Source: Geodermatophilus africanus
Lineage (GTDB): Bacteria; Actinomycetota; Actinomycetes; Mycobacteriales; Geodermatophilaceae
DNA: 64,000 nt
NCBI RefSeq assembly: GCF_900107105.1
Contig: NZ_FNOT01000004.1
Location: 186,001-250,000 of the forward strand
Reading direction: 5' to 3'
Made by a program: the position numbers and the translations under genes. Of the stretch, positions 35,968-44,205 are shown piece after piece. The notes under the pieces were generated by a model. That model saw only the letters and a program-made list of their open reading frames with translations. It was not told the origin of the DNA and did no database searches. Position 1 is the stretch's first letter. The number at the start of each line of letters is the position of its first letter.

Positions 35968-36534
35968 TCAGGCCAGCGGCCAGGCCGCGACCCGGTCGTA
36001 GCGCGGCACGGGGCCGGGGTGGCTCTCCAGCAGTTCCACCTCGGCCACCGGCCAGGCCGGCCCGCGGTGCCCGGCCAGCCGCTCGGGCAGGTCGCCGTCC
36101 CCCGGCCGGCCGGGCCGCCAGCGGCCGAGGGTGAGGTGGGCGCGGAACGGCCGGTCCTCGACCGGCAGGCCCAGCCCGCGGGCGGCCGCGGCCAGCCGGG
36201 CGGCGAGCGCGCCCAGCGCAACGCCGTCCCCGGTGACGCCGGCCCAGAACACCTGCGGACGACGGCGGGAGCCGAAGCGTCCGGCGCCGGCCAGCCGCAG
36301 GGTCATCGGTGGAGTGCCCGCCACGGCCGGCCCGGCGGCGGCGAGGAGCTCCTCGACCCGGTCCGCCGGCACCGCGCCGAGGAAGAGCAGCGTCAGGTGC
36401 CACCGCTCCGGCGGCGTCCAGCGGGGCGCCCCGGGCGCCTCGCGCAGCGGCGCCAGCGCACGGTCGAGCTCGGTGAGCGCGCCGGCCGGCGGGGTCACCG
36501 CGAAGAACAGCCGCCGCGGCCGGTGCAGGGTCAG
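35968..36534 (-). CDS. thpR: RNA 2',3'-cyclic phosphodiesterase (2H family), probable CTG start
   Basis: A 2H phosphoesterase with motifs RWHLTLLFLGAVP and RAHLTLGRWRP, the two HxTL signatures that hydrolyse 2',3'-cyclic phosphates in RNA. The first conventional start (GTG 36498) gives 176 residues but cuts off the conserved N-terminal strand. The in-frame upstream codons encode RPRRLFFAV, which matches the RLFFAV opening of the family. The only plausible start there is CTG at 36534-36532, overlapping the upstream gene's TGA in a CTGA junction, giving 188 residues. Family assignment is firm, start inferred. Confidence 0.85.
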   Translation of the reverse strand: MTLHRPRRLFFAVTPPAGALTELDRALAPLREAPGAPRWTPPERWHLTLLFLGAVPADRVEELLAAAGPAVAGTPPMTLRLAGAGRFGSRRRPQVFWAGVTGDGVALGALAARLAAAARGLGLPVEDRPFRAHLTLGRWRPGRPGDGDLPERLAGHRGPAWPVAEVELLESHPGPVPRYDRVAAWPLA

Positions 36535-36920
36535 TCGGGCACCGCCAGGCCGGCCTCGGCGAGCGCGGTCTGCAGCCGCAGCCGCTCGACGTCACGGGGC
36601 CGGCCGGGTGGGACGGTGTCCAGCGCGTGGGGCACCTCGAGCAGCCGGGCGGCCTCCACGAGGACGTCGTCGTAGGCCGCCTGCAGGCCGCGGCGGCGGG
36701 CCATCGGGGCGCCGGCCGGGACGCGGGCGAGCTGGGCGCCCAGCCGGCGCAGGTCGGCGGCCACCTGTTCGATCGGGCGGCCGACCGGGGCCGGCGTCGC
36801 CCGGTGCGGCAGGGGCAGGCGCGCCGAGCCGAACACCAGCCGGGCCAGCCAGCCCATGAGGGCGACCGAGCCGACCACGCCGCCGACGATCGCCCCCAGG
36901 TTGATCAGCGCGCTGCCCAT
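36531..36920 (-). CDS. small membrane-anchored protein of unknown function
   Basis: A 129-residue protein. One hydrophobic helix at the N-terminus (LINLGAIVGGVVGSVALMGW, about 5-24) is followed by a cytosolic helical region with AADLRRLGAQLARVPAG and LQAAYDDVLVEAARLLEV. I recognise no family. ATG 36920 is chosen because GGAGG is 5 nt upstream; GTG 36959 is an in-frame alternative adding 13 residues. It overlaps the next gene, thpR, by 4 nt if the CTG start is right. Coupled expression does not reveal a function. Confidence 0.7.
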   Translation of the reverse strand: MGSALINLGAIVGGVVGSVALMGWLARLVFGSARLPLPHRATPAPVGRPIEQVAADLRRLGAQLARVPAGAPMARRRGLQAAYDDVLVEAARLLEVPHALDTVPPGRPRDVERLRLQTALAEAGLAVPD

Positions 36921-36980
36921 CCCCGCCTCCGCGGACGCCTCGAGTGTGGTGACCGTCACGGTACGACGGTCCGGGGCGCG

Positions 36981-38339
36981 TCAGCTCGCCTGCGTGCCCG
37001 GGGCCTCGGCCGAGGCCGCCTCCGCCGCGGCCCGGACCGCCGGGGGCGGCACCGCCCGCGGCGAGACGTGGAGCTGCAGCCGCGGCGGAACGACACGCGC
37101 CTCGAGCCGGATTCGCCGGCCGCGCGCCAGCCACACCGCGGCGACGCCAGCCGCGGCCACCGCGACCGCGCCACCGAGGACGAACCCCCACGGCGCTCCC
37201 CACCGCTCGGCGACCCAGCCGATCAGCGGAGAGCCGATGGGCGTGCCACCCAGGAAACAGGTGAAGTAGAGCGCCATCACCCGGCCGCGCAGCTGCGGCT
37301 CGGCGCCCAGCTGCACGAAGCTGTTGGTGGCCACGCTGAACACCAGGCCCGCCGCGCCGGTCGGCACGAGCAGGGCGGCGAACGACCAGTAGGTGGGCAT
37401 GAGGCCGCAGACGATCGACGTCAGCCCGAAGGCCACCGCCGCGCCCACGAGGAAGCGCTGCCGCGGTCGGCGGGTGCGCCGGGTCGACAGCAGGGCGCCC
37501 GACAACGACCCGGCGGCGAAGCAGGTGGTGAGCAGCCCGAACGCCTCGGCGCCCACGCCGAAGACCTCCCGGGCCATGAGCGCGATGGTCACCTGGGAGT
37601 TGAAGGTGAAGGTGCCCAGCACGAGGGCCAGGCCCATCCCCAGCCGGAGGTCGGGGCGCGACCACGCGTAGGCCAGCCCCTCGCGCAGCTGGCCGCGGGC
37701 GCGCGCGACCCGCCGGCTGGGGTGCAGCTCCCCGGGCCGCATCGCCAGCAGCGCCCCGATGGTGAACACGAAGCTGGCCGCGTTGACGAGGAAGGCCGGC
37801 GCAGTGTCGCCCGAGGCCGCCCCGATGAGCAGCCCGGCGAGGGCGGGGCCGACCAGCCGAGCGCTGTTGAAGATGGTCGAGTTGAGGCTGACGGCGTTGG
37901 TCAGCAGGTCCGGCCCGACCATCTCCGAGACGAACGCCTGCCGCACGGGCGCGTCGATGGCGGAGACCGAGCCGAGGGCGGCGGCGAGCGCGAACACGTG
38001 CCACAGGGCGACGGCGTCGGAGGCCACCAGCAGGCCGAGCACGAGGGCCACGAGCCCCATGAGCGTCTGGGTGGCCAGCAGCACCCGGCGCTTGGCGTAG
38101 CGGTCGGCCAGCACGCCGCCGTACATGCCGAGGAACAGCGTGGGACCGAACTGCAGCGCGGTGACCAGGCCGAGGGCGGTGCCGTCGTCACCGGAGAGCT
38201 GCAGGACCAGCCAGTCCTGGCCGATGCGCTGCATCCAGGTGCCGGTGAGGCTGACCAGGTTGGCCGACGCGTAGATGCGGTAGTTGCGCACCCGCAGCGA
38301 CCGGAACGTGCCGCCGTCCGTCGTCCGGCCCCTACCCAC
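36981..38339 (-). CDS. MFS transporter (EntS-like)
   Basis: A 452-residue major facilitator with 12 predicted helices, related to enterobactin-exporter-like MFS proteins. It begins FRSLRVRNYRIYASANLVSL, has GGVLADRYAKRRVLLATQ after helix 2 and NAVSLNSTIFNSARLVGPAL in helix 5. The C-terminal 60 residues are a cytosolic Ala/Pro-rich tail. The GTG start overlaps the stop of an upstream MarR gene by 8 nt, so the pair is co-regulated. An efflux role for a MarR-sensed compound is inferred. Confidence 0.88.
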   Translation of the reverse strand: MGRGRTTDGGTFRSLRVRNYRIYASANLVSLTGTWMQRIGQDWLVLQLSGDDGTALGLVTALQFGPTLFLGMYGGVLADRYAKRRVLLATQTLMGLVALVLGLLVASDAVALWHVFALAAALGSVSAIDAPVRQAFVSEMVGPDLLTNAVSLNSTIFNSARLVGPALAGLLIGAASGDTAPAFLVNAASFVFTIGALLAMRPGELHPSRRVARARGQLREGLAYAWSRPDLRLGMGLALVLGTFTFNSQVTIALMAREVFGVGAEAFGLLTTCFAAGSLSGALLSTRRTRRPRQRFLVGAAVAFGLTSIVCGLMPTYWSFAALLVPTGAAGLVFSVATNSFVQLGAEPQLRGRVMALYFTCFLGGTPIGSPLIGWVAERWGAPWGFVLGGAVAVAAAGVAAVWLARGRRIRLEARVVPPRLQLHVSPRAVPPPAVRAAAEAASAEAPGTQAS

Positions 38340-38766
38340 TCGCCAGCTTGTCCATGATCACCGCGGCCTCGTACAGCACCGCCCGCTCCTCCACGCTGAG
38401 CCGCTCGAGCATGCCGGTCAGCCACGCCTCCCGGGCGCGGGCCTCGGCGGTGAGCAACGCCTCCGCGGCGGGCGTCAGGTCGATGACCACCTGCCGCCCG
38501 TCGGTCGGGTGCGGGCTGCGGGTGACCAGCCCCATGCCCTCCAGCGCGACGACGACCCGGGTCATCGACGGCGGCTGGACCCGCTCGTGGCCGGCCAGCT
38601 CGCCCGGGCTCATCGCGCCGTGCCGCTTGAGGGTCGACAGCGCCGCGAGGTGGGTGAGCGTGACCGACTGGTCGACCCGCTGGTTGCGCAGGCGGCGGGA
38701 GAACCGCATGACCGCCAGTCGCAGGTCGTGGGCCAGCGCCGCGGTGTCCAGCGTCGTCCGGCTCAC
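38332..38766 (-). CDS. MarR-family transcriptional regulator
   Basis: A 144-residue winged-helix regulator. The recognition region is MSPGELAGHERVQPPSMTRV and the wing is LVTRSPHPTDGRQVVIDLT. Flanking helices form the dimerisation domain. It probably represses its own operon with the overlapping MFS gene. TAGGCT 8 nt upstream of the GTG 38766 start indicates a leaderless transcript. Its position between the SpoU gene and DUF2530 matches M. tuberculosis Rv0880, from memory. Confidence 0.92.
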   Translation of the reverse strand: MSRTTLDTAALAHDLRLAVMRFSRRLRNQRVDQSVTLTHLAALSTLKRHGAMSPGELAGHERVQPPSMTRVVVALEGMGLVTRSPHPTDGRQVVIDLTPAAEALLTAEARAREAWLTGMLERLSVEERAVLYEAAVIMDKLASG

Positions 38767-38774
38767 GGTTGCCC

Positions 38775-38780
38775 AGCCTA
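38775..38780 (-). promoter_or_regulatory. -10-like box, leaderless marR-type operon
   Basis: TAGGCT on the minus strand ends 8 nt before GTG 38766. Confidence 0.4.
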
Positions 38781-38803
38781 ACGACCCGCCCCGCGGCCGC
38801 GGC

Positions 38804-40318
38804 TCAGAACAGCTGCTGCAGCGGCTCCAGTGCGAAGTACACGAGGAACAGCGCGGCGATCAGCCACATCAGCAGGTGGATCTCGCGCCGCCGTCCGGCC
38901 GCCACGTGCAGCAGCACGTAGCTGATGACGCCGGCGCCGATGCCGTTGGTGATCGAGTAGGTGAACGGCATCAGAGCGATGGTGAGGAAGGCCGGGATCA
39001 CCACCGTCATGTCCTCCCACTGCAGGTGGCGGATCTGGTTGACCATCAGCGCGCCCACGATCACCAGCACCGGCGCCGCCGCCTCCGACGGCACGACCTG
39101 CACCAGCGGGGTGAAGAACATCGCCAGCAGGAAGAGGACGCCGGTGGCCACGCTGGCCAGTCCGGTCCGCGCGCCGTCGGCCACGCCGGCAGCGCTCTCG
39201 ACGTAGGTCGTGTTGGACGAGACGCTGGCCGCCCCGCCGGCCGCGGCGGCCACCGAGTCGACCAGCAGCACCGGCTGCGACCGGGGCAGGTTGCGCTCCT
39301 CGTCGAGGAGGTCGCCCTCGGCGCCGACCGCGGTCACCGAGCCGACGGTGTCGAAGAAGTCGGCGATCATGATCGAGAAGACGATCAGCAGCGCCGCGAT
39401 GACGCCGATCCGCTCGAAGCCGCCGAACAGCGAGAACTGGCCCACCAGCGACAGGTCCGGCGCGCTCACCACCTCGGCGGGGAGGGTGGGGACCTGCAGC
39501 GCCCAGCCGCGCGGGTTGGACCCGTCAGGCGTGCGGGCGCCGACCTGGGCGATCGCCTCCACGACGATCGCCAGCACCGTCGACGCGACGATGCCGATGA
39601 GCAGCGCACCCTTCACCTGGCGGACGACGAGCACGCTGGTGAGCAGCAGCCCGACGACGAAGACCAGCAGCGGCCAGCCCGCCAGCTGGCCGTTGATGCC
39701 GAAGCTGATCAGCGGGGTGCCCGGCCGGATGACGCCGGCGTCGGCCAGCCCGATGATCGTGAGGAAGAAGCCGATGCCGACCGCGATCGCCGTCTTCAGC
39801 TGCGCCGGGATCGCCTCGAAGACCGCCCGGCGGAAACCGGTGAGCACCAGCAGGGTGATCAGCAGGCCCTCGAGGACGACCAGGCCCATGATCTCCGGCC
39901 AGGACATCTGGGTGGCCGCGAAGACCGCGACGATGGCGTTGATCCCGAGGCCGGCGGCCACCGCGAACGGATAGCGGCCGACGACGCCCATGAGGATCGT
40001 CATGACCCCGGCGACCAGCGCGGTGACGGCGGCGACCGAGGCGAAGGGCAGGGTGGCCCCGGTGACGTCCGCGCCCGACAGGATGATCGGGTTGAGCACC
40101 ACGATGTAGGCCATGGTGAAGAAGGTCGTGAGGCCACCCCGCAGCTCGCGGGTGACCGTCGAGCGGCGGGCGCTGATGCCGAAGTAGCGGTCGACCCCGT
40201 TGCTGGGCCGCACCCGCGGGCCCTCGCTGCGGCGCGGCGACGGTGCCCCGGCGGCGACGTCGGCAGGCGTGCCGCCGTCCGTGGTGGTGCCCCTGGACGG
40301 GCGGGACTTCTGTGCCAT
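38804..40318 (-). CDS. NCS2/AzgA-family purine permease
   Basis: A 504-residue membrane transporter for adenine, guanine or hypoxanthine. After a 55-residue polar N-terminus comes DRYFGISARRSTVTREL and GLTTFFTMAYIVVLNPIIL, the first two signatures of AzgA-like permeases. These are followed by VAAGLGINAIVAV and, later, SIMIADFFDTVGSVTAVGAE and SSNTTYVESAAGVADGARTG. About 13 helices. GGGAG lies 5-9 nt before the ATG at 40318. An in-frame extension to 40414 lacks support. Separated by 149 nt from the divergent DUF2530 gene. Confidence 0.92.
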   Translation of the reverse strand: MAQKSRPSRGTTTDGGTPADVAAGAPSPRRSEGPRVRPSNGVDRYFGISARRSTVTRELRGGLTTFFTMAYIVVLNPIILSGADVTGATLPFASVAAVTALVAGVMTILMGVVGRYPFAVAAGLGINAIVAVFAATQMSWPEIMGLVVLEGLLITLLVLTGFRRAVFEAIPAQLKTAIAVGIGFFLTIIGLADAGVIRPGTPLISFGINGQLAGWPLLVFVVGLLLTSVLVVRQVKGALLIGIVASTVLAIVVEAIAQVGARTPDGSNPRGWALQVPTLPAEVVSAPDLSLVGQFSLFGGFERIGVIAALLIVFSIMIADFFDTVGSVTAVGAEGDLLDEERNLPRSQPVLLVDSVAAAAGGAASVSSNTTYVESAAGVADGARTGLASVATGVLFLLAMFFTPLVQVVPSEAAAPVLVIVGALMVNQIRHLQWEDMTVVIPAFLTIALMPFTYSITNGIGAGVISYVLLHVAAGRRREIHLLMWLIAALFLVYFALEPLQQLF

Positions 40319-40455
40319 GACGACTCCCGGGCGCGCGGCCGGGCGAGCAGGCGGCGGGGGAGGCGCGCCGGCTGACCGGTGGGGACTGCGATGAGCGGCG
40401 ACAGCGTGCCACACCGGTGTTCCGATCAGGTGACACGCGGCGGGCCTGCGGGTCC

Positions 40456-40461
40456 TAGGGT
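40456..40461 (+). promoter_or_regulatory. -10-like box, leaderless DUF2530 gene
   Basis: TAGGGT ends 6 nt before GTG 40468. Confidence 0.45.
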
Positions 40462-40467
40462 CGGGAC

Positions 40468-40689
40468 GTGCCCAGACCGACCAAGCAGGCCCCGCCGCCG
40501 CTGCGTGTGGACACCGTGCGGGTGGTGCTGGCCGGGACGGCGCTGTGGGTGGTGGCGCTCGTCGTGCTGCTCGTCCTCGGCGACCGGGTGGACCGGATGT
40601 GGACCTGGACCTGTGTCGCCGGCATCGCGCTGGCCGGCGTCGGGCTGGGCGTCATGCGCCTGCAGGGTCAGATCGGCCGCCACGACTGA
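40468..40689 (+). CDS. DUF2530 membrane protein
   Basis: A 73-residue protein with two transmembrane helices (LAGTALWVVALVVLLVLG and WTCVAGIALAGVGLGVM) after a short PPPLRVDTVRV lead. The WTWTCVAGIAL block is characteristic of DUF2530, a family restricted to actinobacteria. Function unknown. GTG start with a leaderless-type box 6 nt upstream. The DUF2530-DUF3027-MFS-DUF2771 order is conserved in actinobacteria as I recall. Confidence 0.85.
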   Translation: MPRPTKQAPPPLRVDTVRVVLAGTALWVVALVVLLVLGDRVDRMWTWTCVAGIALAGVGLGVMRLQGQIGRHD

Positions 40690-40772
40690 CACCTCGTCGG
40701 TCCCGGCCGCCTGGCTGCTGGCGCCGTTCCTCCTCGGTTCCTCCCCCGCACCTGCGGCGAGGGAGTGTTCTC

Positions 40773-40865
40773 CCCGGACCTCTCCCCTTGCGCACACCTG
40801 TGAGCAGCGGCCGACTCTCCTCGCCCGGACCTCTTCCCCTGCCCCCACCTGTGAGCAGCGGCCGA
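40773..40865 (+). repeat. 42-bp direct repeats, 51-bp period
   Basis: The units 40773-40814 and 40824-40865 agree at 38 of 42 positions, and both end CACCTGTGAGCAGCGGCCGA. They lie in the otherwise gene-free 40690-41109 stretch. Confidence 0.85.
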
Positions 40866-40968
40866 GGTTCCCGGTGACGACTCCTGCCGTCCGGACCGAC
40901 GTGAGCGCGTGCGAGGAGCGGGGGCCGGATGCCACCCGACGAGTGCGCGGGACACGCTCAGCGCAACA

Positions 40969-41083
40969 GGGGGACGGCTCCTGGCCGCGGTGTGCGACCG
41001 ACGAGCCGGGCCCGGAGGGTCCCCGAGGAGGGACGCGTCCGGGGGGGCTCAGTTCAGCGGGGGACGGCTCCTGGCCGCGGTGT
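40969..41083 (+). repeat. 25-bp exact direct repeats, 90-bp period
   Basis: The units 40969-40993 and 41059-41083 are identical (they start GGGGGACGGCTCC). A looser GCTCAG match precedes both. I see no gene in 40690-41109; the open frames there have no homology-like features. Confidence 0.85.
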
Positions 41084-41109
41084 CGGCCGGCAGGCGACAG
41101 ATCACCCAG

Positions 41110-41907
41110 TCACAGCACGTCGAACGAACCGGTGTCGTAGCGCGCCGAGCGCACGACCTCCGCGGCGTCGTCGGCCGCCAGCGTCGCCTGGCTGTGCGCG
41201 CCGCAGCCGTAGTCGACGGTGACCACGCGCCCGTCGGCCGGGGCGTAGACGTTGCCGCACGCACCCAGCCGCTGCCGGAGCGAACCGGCCAGCGGCAGGA
41301 AGAACCCGCAGCTGGCGCACGGACCGGGCGCCTGCCGGGCCATCGGCGAGCGGGGGCCGAACTCCCCGGCGCTCCAGCGGTCCGCGGCCTCCTGGCGCCC
41401 CTCCCGAGACATGACCCGCTCCCGGCCGATGCCGATCTCCGAGGCGACCACGGAGCCCTCGGGGTCGTCGGCGGAATCGTCCGCGGTGGTGTAGCCGGGG
41501 ACCAGCCGGGGGTCGTCCTCGGTCGAGGGCAGCACGTCGCCGACCGAGAGGTCCCCGGGGCGCAGCCGCTCGTGCCAGGGGACCCAGGCGGGGGCGAGCA
41601 GCGCCTGGTCGCCGGGCAGCAGCACGACCTCGTCGACGGTGACGTGCTCCTCGCCGGGCACCGCGGCGAGGGTGACCGCCCAGTACCAGCCGACGTAGCC
41701 GGGCAGCCGGCTGGCGAAGGAGTGGGTGACCACCTCGCCGAAGCCCGTCCCGCCGGCCCCCGTGGGCGGCGTCTCGCGGACGGCGCCGAGGTGCTCTCCG
41801 ACCAGCTCGGCGGACCCGGCGGTCTCGACCGCCGCGGCCCGGGCCTGCTCGACCGCGGTGCTGGGCACGTCGCTCCCCGCGCCAGCGGGGTCGGATAACT
41901 CGGCCAC
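41110..41907 (-). CDS. DUF3027 protein
   Basis: A 265-residue protein of the actinobacterial DUF3027 family. Segments are VVTHSFASRLPGYVGWYWAV, DEVVLLPGDQALLAPAWVPW and RLRPGDLSVGDVLP. Near the C-terminus two Cys pairs (CASCGFFLPL and ACGN...CGAHSQ) look like a zinc ribbon. GTG 41907 is chosen for its AGGGAG ribosome site; longer in-frame readings upstream lack family similarity. Divergent from the MFS gene. The M. tuberculosis counterpart would be Rv0877 (from memory). Function unknown. Confidence 0.87.
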   Translation of the reverse strand: MAELSDPAGAGSDVPSTAVEQARAAAVETAGSAELVGEHLGAVRETPPTGAGGTGFGEVVTHSFASRLPGYVGWYWAVTLAAVPGEEHVTVDEVVLLPGDQALLAPAWVPWHERLRPGDLSVGDVLPSTEDDPRLVPGYTTADDSADDPEGSVVASEIGIGRERVMSREGRQEAADRWSAGEFGPRSPMARQAPGPCASCGFFLPLAGSLRQRLGACGNVYAPADGRVVTVDYGCGAHSQATLAADDAAEVVRSARYDTGSFDVL

Positions 41908-41982
41908 GGCGTCATTCTCCCTGACGCCAGGGGCGGGCCCGGCGTGCGGGGGCGCTGTCCGTGTCCTCCCAGGTCGGTGCGG

Positions 41983-41988
41983 CACCAT
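41983..41988 (+). promoter_or_regulatory. -10-like box for the MFS-DUF2771 operon
   Basis: CACCAT ends 7 nt before GTG 41996. It overlaps an in-frame ATG at 41987, which argues against that start. Confidence 0.35.
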
Positions 41989-41995
41989 GGGCTGC

Positions 41996-43576
41996 GTGTC
42001 GTCCCTCCCGCCCGGCGCCCGCCGCCGTGCCCTGCGCCGGCGCCCGTCGCCGCCGGGCGCCCCAGGCACGGAGACGGCGCCGCTGGGAGTGGCCCGGGCG
42101 GCCACCCGGCCGCTACCGGCCGCGGGCGGGACGCCCGAGCCGGGGGCCGGGGACGGCGCGGGCGCTCCCCCACCGACCGCCGCGCCGCCCCAGGCCGCAC
42201 CGCCGCCTCCCCCGGCACCGCGGAAGCTGACCGTCACGCGGGTCGCGGCGTCGCGCACGCGTGAGCTGACCGGGGTCGCCGTCCGCCGAGTGCAGACGGC
42301 CAGCCGGGCGGACGGCGCCGCGGAGAGCGGCCTGGCGAAACTGCTGTGGGTCAACGCGCTGCACATGGCCGGCGACGCGATGATCGCCGTCTCGCTGGCC
42401 GGCACGCTCTTCTTCGCCGCGACGACCGACGCGCAGCGCAGCAACGTGGCGCTCTACCTGCTGGTGACGATGGCCCCGTTCGCGGTCGTCGCCCCGGTGG
42501 TCGGGCCGCTGCTCGACCGGCTGCAGCGCGGCCGCCGCTGGGCGATGGCCGCCAGCCAGCTGGGCCGGGCCGCCCTGGCGCTGGTCATGGCCGCCCACTT
42601 CGACGACCTCTGGCTCTACCCGGCGGCCCTCGGCGTCCTGGTGCTCTCCAAGGCGCACAACGTGCTGCGTGCCGCGGTGATCCCGCGCGTGCTGCCCGGC
42701 GCCATGTCGCTGACCTCGGCCAACGCGCGCACGTCAGTGTTCGGCCTGGTCACCGCCGGCGTCTTCGGTGGCATCGGGGCCGGCCTGGCCTGGGCGCTGG
42801 GCTTCACCTGGCTGCTGTGGGCCGCCACCGCGGTGTTCGCCTGCGGTGCGGTGCTCGCGGTGCGGCTGCCCCGCCACGTCGACGTCCCCACCGGTGAGCT
42901 GCCCGCCGACGTCCTCTCCACCGCACCCCTGCCGGTGACCACCGGGCGGCGGCGCCGGCCGGTCAACCCGCGCGTGGTCGTCGCGCTGCGGGCCAACGCG
43001 GCGCTCCGCGGACTCGGCGGCTTCCTGACGATCTTCTCGGCGTTCCTCGTGCAGGCCACGGTCGCGGGCGGGTGGTACGGCACGCTGGCGCTGGGTGCCA
43101 TCGCCGGGGCGGCCGGCGTGGGCAGCGTGCTCGGCACCGCCGTCGGCTCCCGGCTGCACCGGGCCGACCCGGACCGGGTGGTGCTCTGGTCGGCCGGCAC
43201 CGCGGCGGCGATCACCGTGGCCGCGGCGGCCTTCTACAGCCTCGCCACGGCCGCCCTCGTCGCCGGCGTGGCCGCGGTCGCCAACGCGCTGGGCAAGGTC
43301 GCGCTCGACGCGATCATCCAGCGCGAGGTGCCCGAGAGCCTGCGGGCCTCCGCGTTCGCCCGCTCGGAGACGGTGCTGCAGCTGTCCTGGGTCGTCGGGG
43401 GCGCGCTGGGCATCGCGCTGCCCCCGACCGGCTGGCTGGGCTTCACCGTCGCCGCGGCCCTGCTCGTGCTGGCCGTCGGGCTGGTGCTCTGGGGTCCGCG
43501 CCGCCGCAGCCCGGCGCCGACCGCGCCCCTGCCCGTCGCCGACGCCGGGACCGACCCGCTGGGCCGCGTCCCGTGA
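41996..43576 (+). CDS. MFS transporter with long Pro/Ala-rich N-terminus
   Basis: A 526-residue protein. Residues 1 to about 100 are a disordered, proline-rich cytosolic segment. Twelve helices follow, starting at AKLLWVNALHMAGDAMIAVS, with GPLLDRLQRGRRWAM and IIQREVPESLRASAFARSET as conserved loops. This matches the Rv0876c-like MFS family found next to DUF3027 and DUF2771. GTG 41996 is favoured by a -10-like box 7 nt upstream. It overlaps the DUF2771 lipoprotein gene by 4 nt (GTGA). Substrate unknown. Confidence 0.85.
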   Translation: MSSLPPGARRRALRRRPSPPGAPGTETAPLGVARAATRPLPAAGGTPEPGAGDGAGAPPPTAAPPQAAPPPPPAPRKLTVTRVAASRTRELTGVAVRRVQTASRADGAAESGLAKLLWVNALHMAGDAMIAVSLAGTLFFAATTDAQRSNVALYLLVTMAPFAVVAPVVGPLLDRLQRGRRWAMAASQLGRAALALVMAAHFDDLWLYPAALGVLVLSKAHNVLRAAVIPRVLPGAMSLTSANARTSVFGLVTAGVFGGIGAGLAWALGFTWLLWAATAVFACGAVLAVRLPRHVDVPTGELPADVLSTAPLPVTTGRRRRPVNPRVVVALRANAALRGLGGFLTIFSAFLVQATVAGGWYGTLALGAIAGAAGVGSVLGTAVGSRLHRADPDRVVLWSAGTAAAITVAAAAFYSLATAALVAGVAAVANALGKVALDAIIQREVPESLRASAFARSETVLQLSWVVGGALGIALPPTGWLGFTVAAALLVLAVGLVLWGPRRRSPAPTAPLPVADAGTDPLGRVP

Positions 43577-44055
43577 GGCGGGTCGCCGTCCCGGCCGTCG
43601 TCCTGCTGCTGGCCGGTTGCGGGTCCGAGCCGTCGGGCCCGCAGGACGTCGTCGTGGAGGCCGGGCCGCAGCGGGTCGAGGCCGCCCCCACCCAGTACTG
43701 CGTGGACGGCGAGGGGCAGCGCTACGAGACCTCGCCGCCGATCGTCGAGGTCTCACCCGACACCGCCATCCGGCTCACCGTGCCCGACGCGGTGGCCGAG
43801 CGCGGCTGGAGCGTGCAGGTGTTCGACGAGGGGCTGGAGCAGCTGCTCGGCGAGGCGCCGGTCGACGCCGGCGAGGCCGTGTTCGAGGTCGACAGCGACG
43901 ACGTCGTCCCGCCGGCGTTCTACCTCGTCGTCGTCGAGGACGCCGTCGAGGAGTGCGAGGGCTTCAGCGGGGCCTGGCCGGTCGGGTTCCTGCGCGCCGG
44001 CACGGCCCAGGACGGGACGACGACGGAACCGACGACGCCCGCGCCCCAGGGCTGA
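43573..44055 (+). CDS. DUF2771 lipoprotein
   Basis: A 160-residue predicted lipoprotein. The N-terminus VRRVAVPAVVLLLAGCGSE has a lipobox (LLAG-C, Cys near 16), and the mature part carries QYCVDGEGQRYE and ERGWSVQVFDEGLEQLLGEA, features of DUF2771. The tail is Thr/Pro-rich. The GTG start overlaps the MFS stop in a GTGA junction. The conserved MFS-lipoprotein pairing suggests a joint envelope function, not known. Followed after 20 nt by repeat copy 9. Confidence 0.82.
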   Translation: MRRVAVPAVVLLLAGCGSEPSGPQDVVVEAGPQRVEAAPTQYCVDGEGQRYETSPPIVEVSPDTAIRLTVPDAVAERGWSVQVFDEGLEQLLGEAPVDAGEAVFEVDSDDVVPPAFYLVVVEDAVEECEGFSGAWPVGFLRAGTAQDGTTTEPTTPAPQG

Positions 44056-44075
44056 GGACCATCCCACCCCCGGTA

Positions 44076-44205
44076 GCCCGTCCAGAGGCTCGCCGCCGGC
44101 CCCGTCCAGAGGTTCGTCCCGAACCTGCGAGGGATGAGGAGGACGGGGTCCTTCCACGGTGAGGAGGACGGGGTCCTTCCACGGTGAGGGGGACGGGGTC
44201 CGCTC
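44076..44205 (-). repeat. dispersed stem-loop element, copy 9 (multiply nested)
   Basis: On the minus strand, starting beside the cold-shock gene stop, three successive left ends (GGACCCCGTCC at 44191-44201, 44166-44176 and 44141-44151) are spaced exactly 25 nt. A single centre TCGCAGGTTC follows, then two right ends (GGACGGGGCC at 44098-44107 and GGACGGGC at 44076-44083). The 25-bp tandem repeat is therefore a stack of left halves of nested elements. Confidence 0.85.

Noticed and set aside
36959-36959. GTG start for the small membrane protein upstream of thpR
   Set aside because: It has no ribosome site, whereas ATG 36920 has GGAGG at proper spacing.
44136-44201. A 25-bp minisatellite
   Set aside because: The units are the left halves of the dispersed element and are better explained by nested copies than as an independent tandem repeat.
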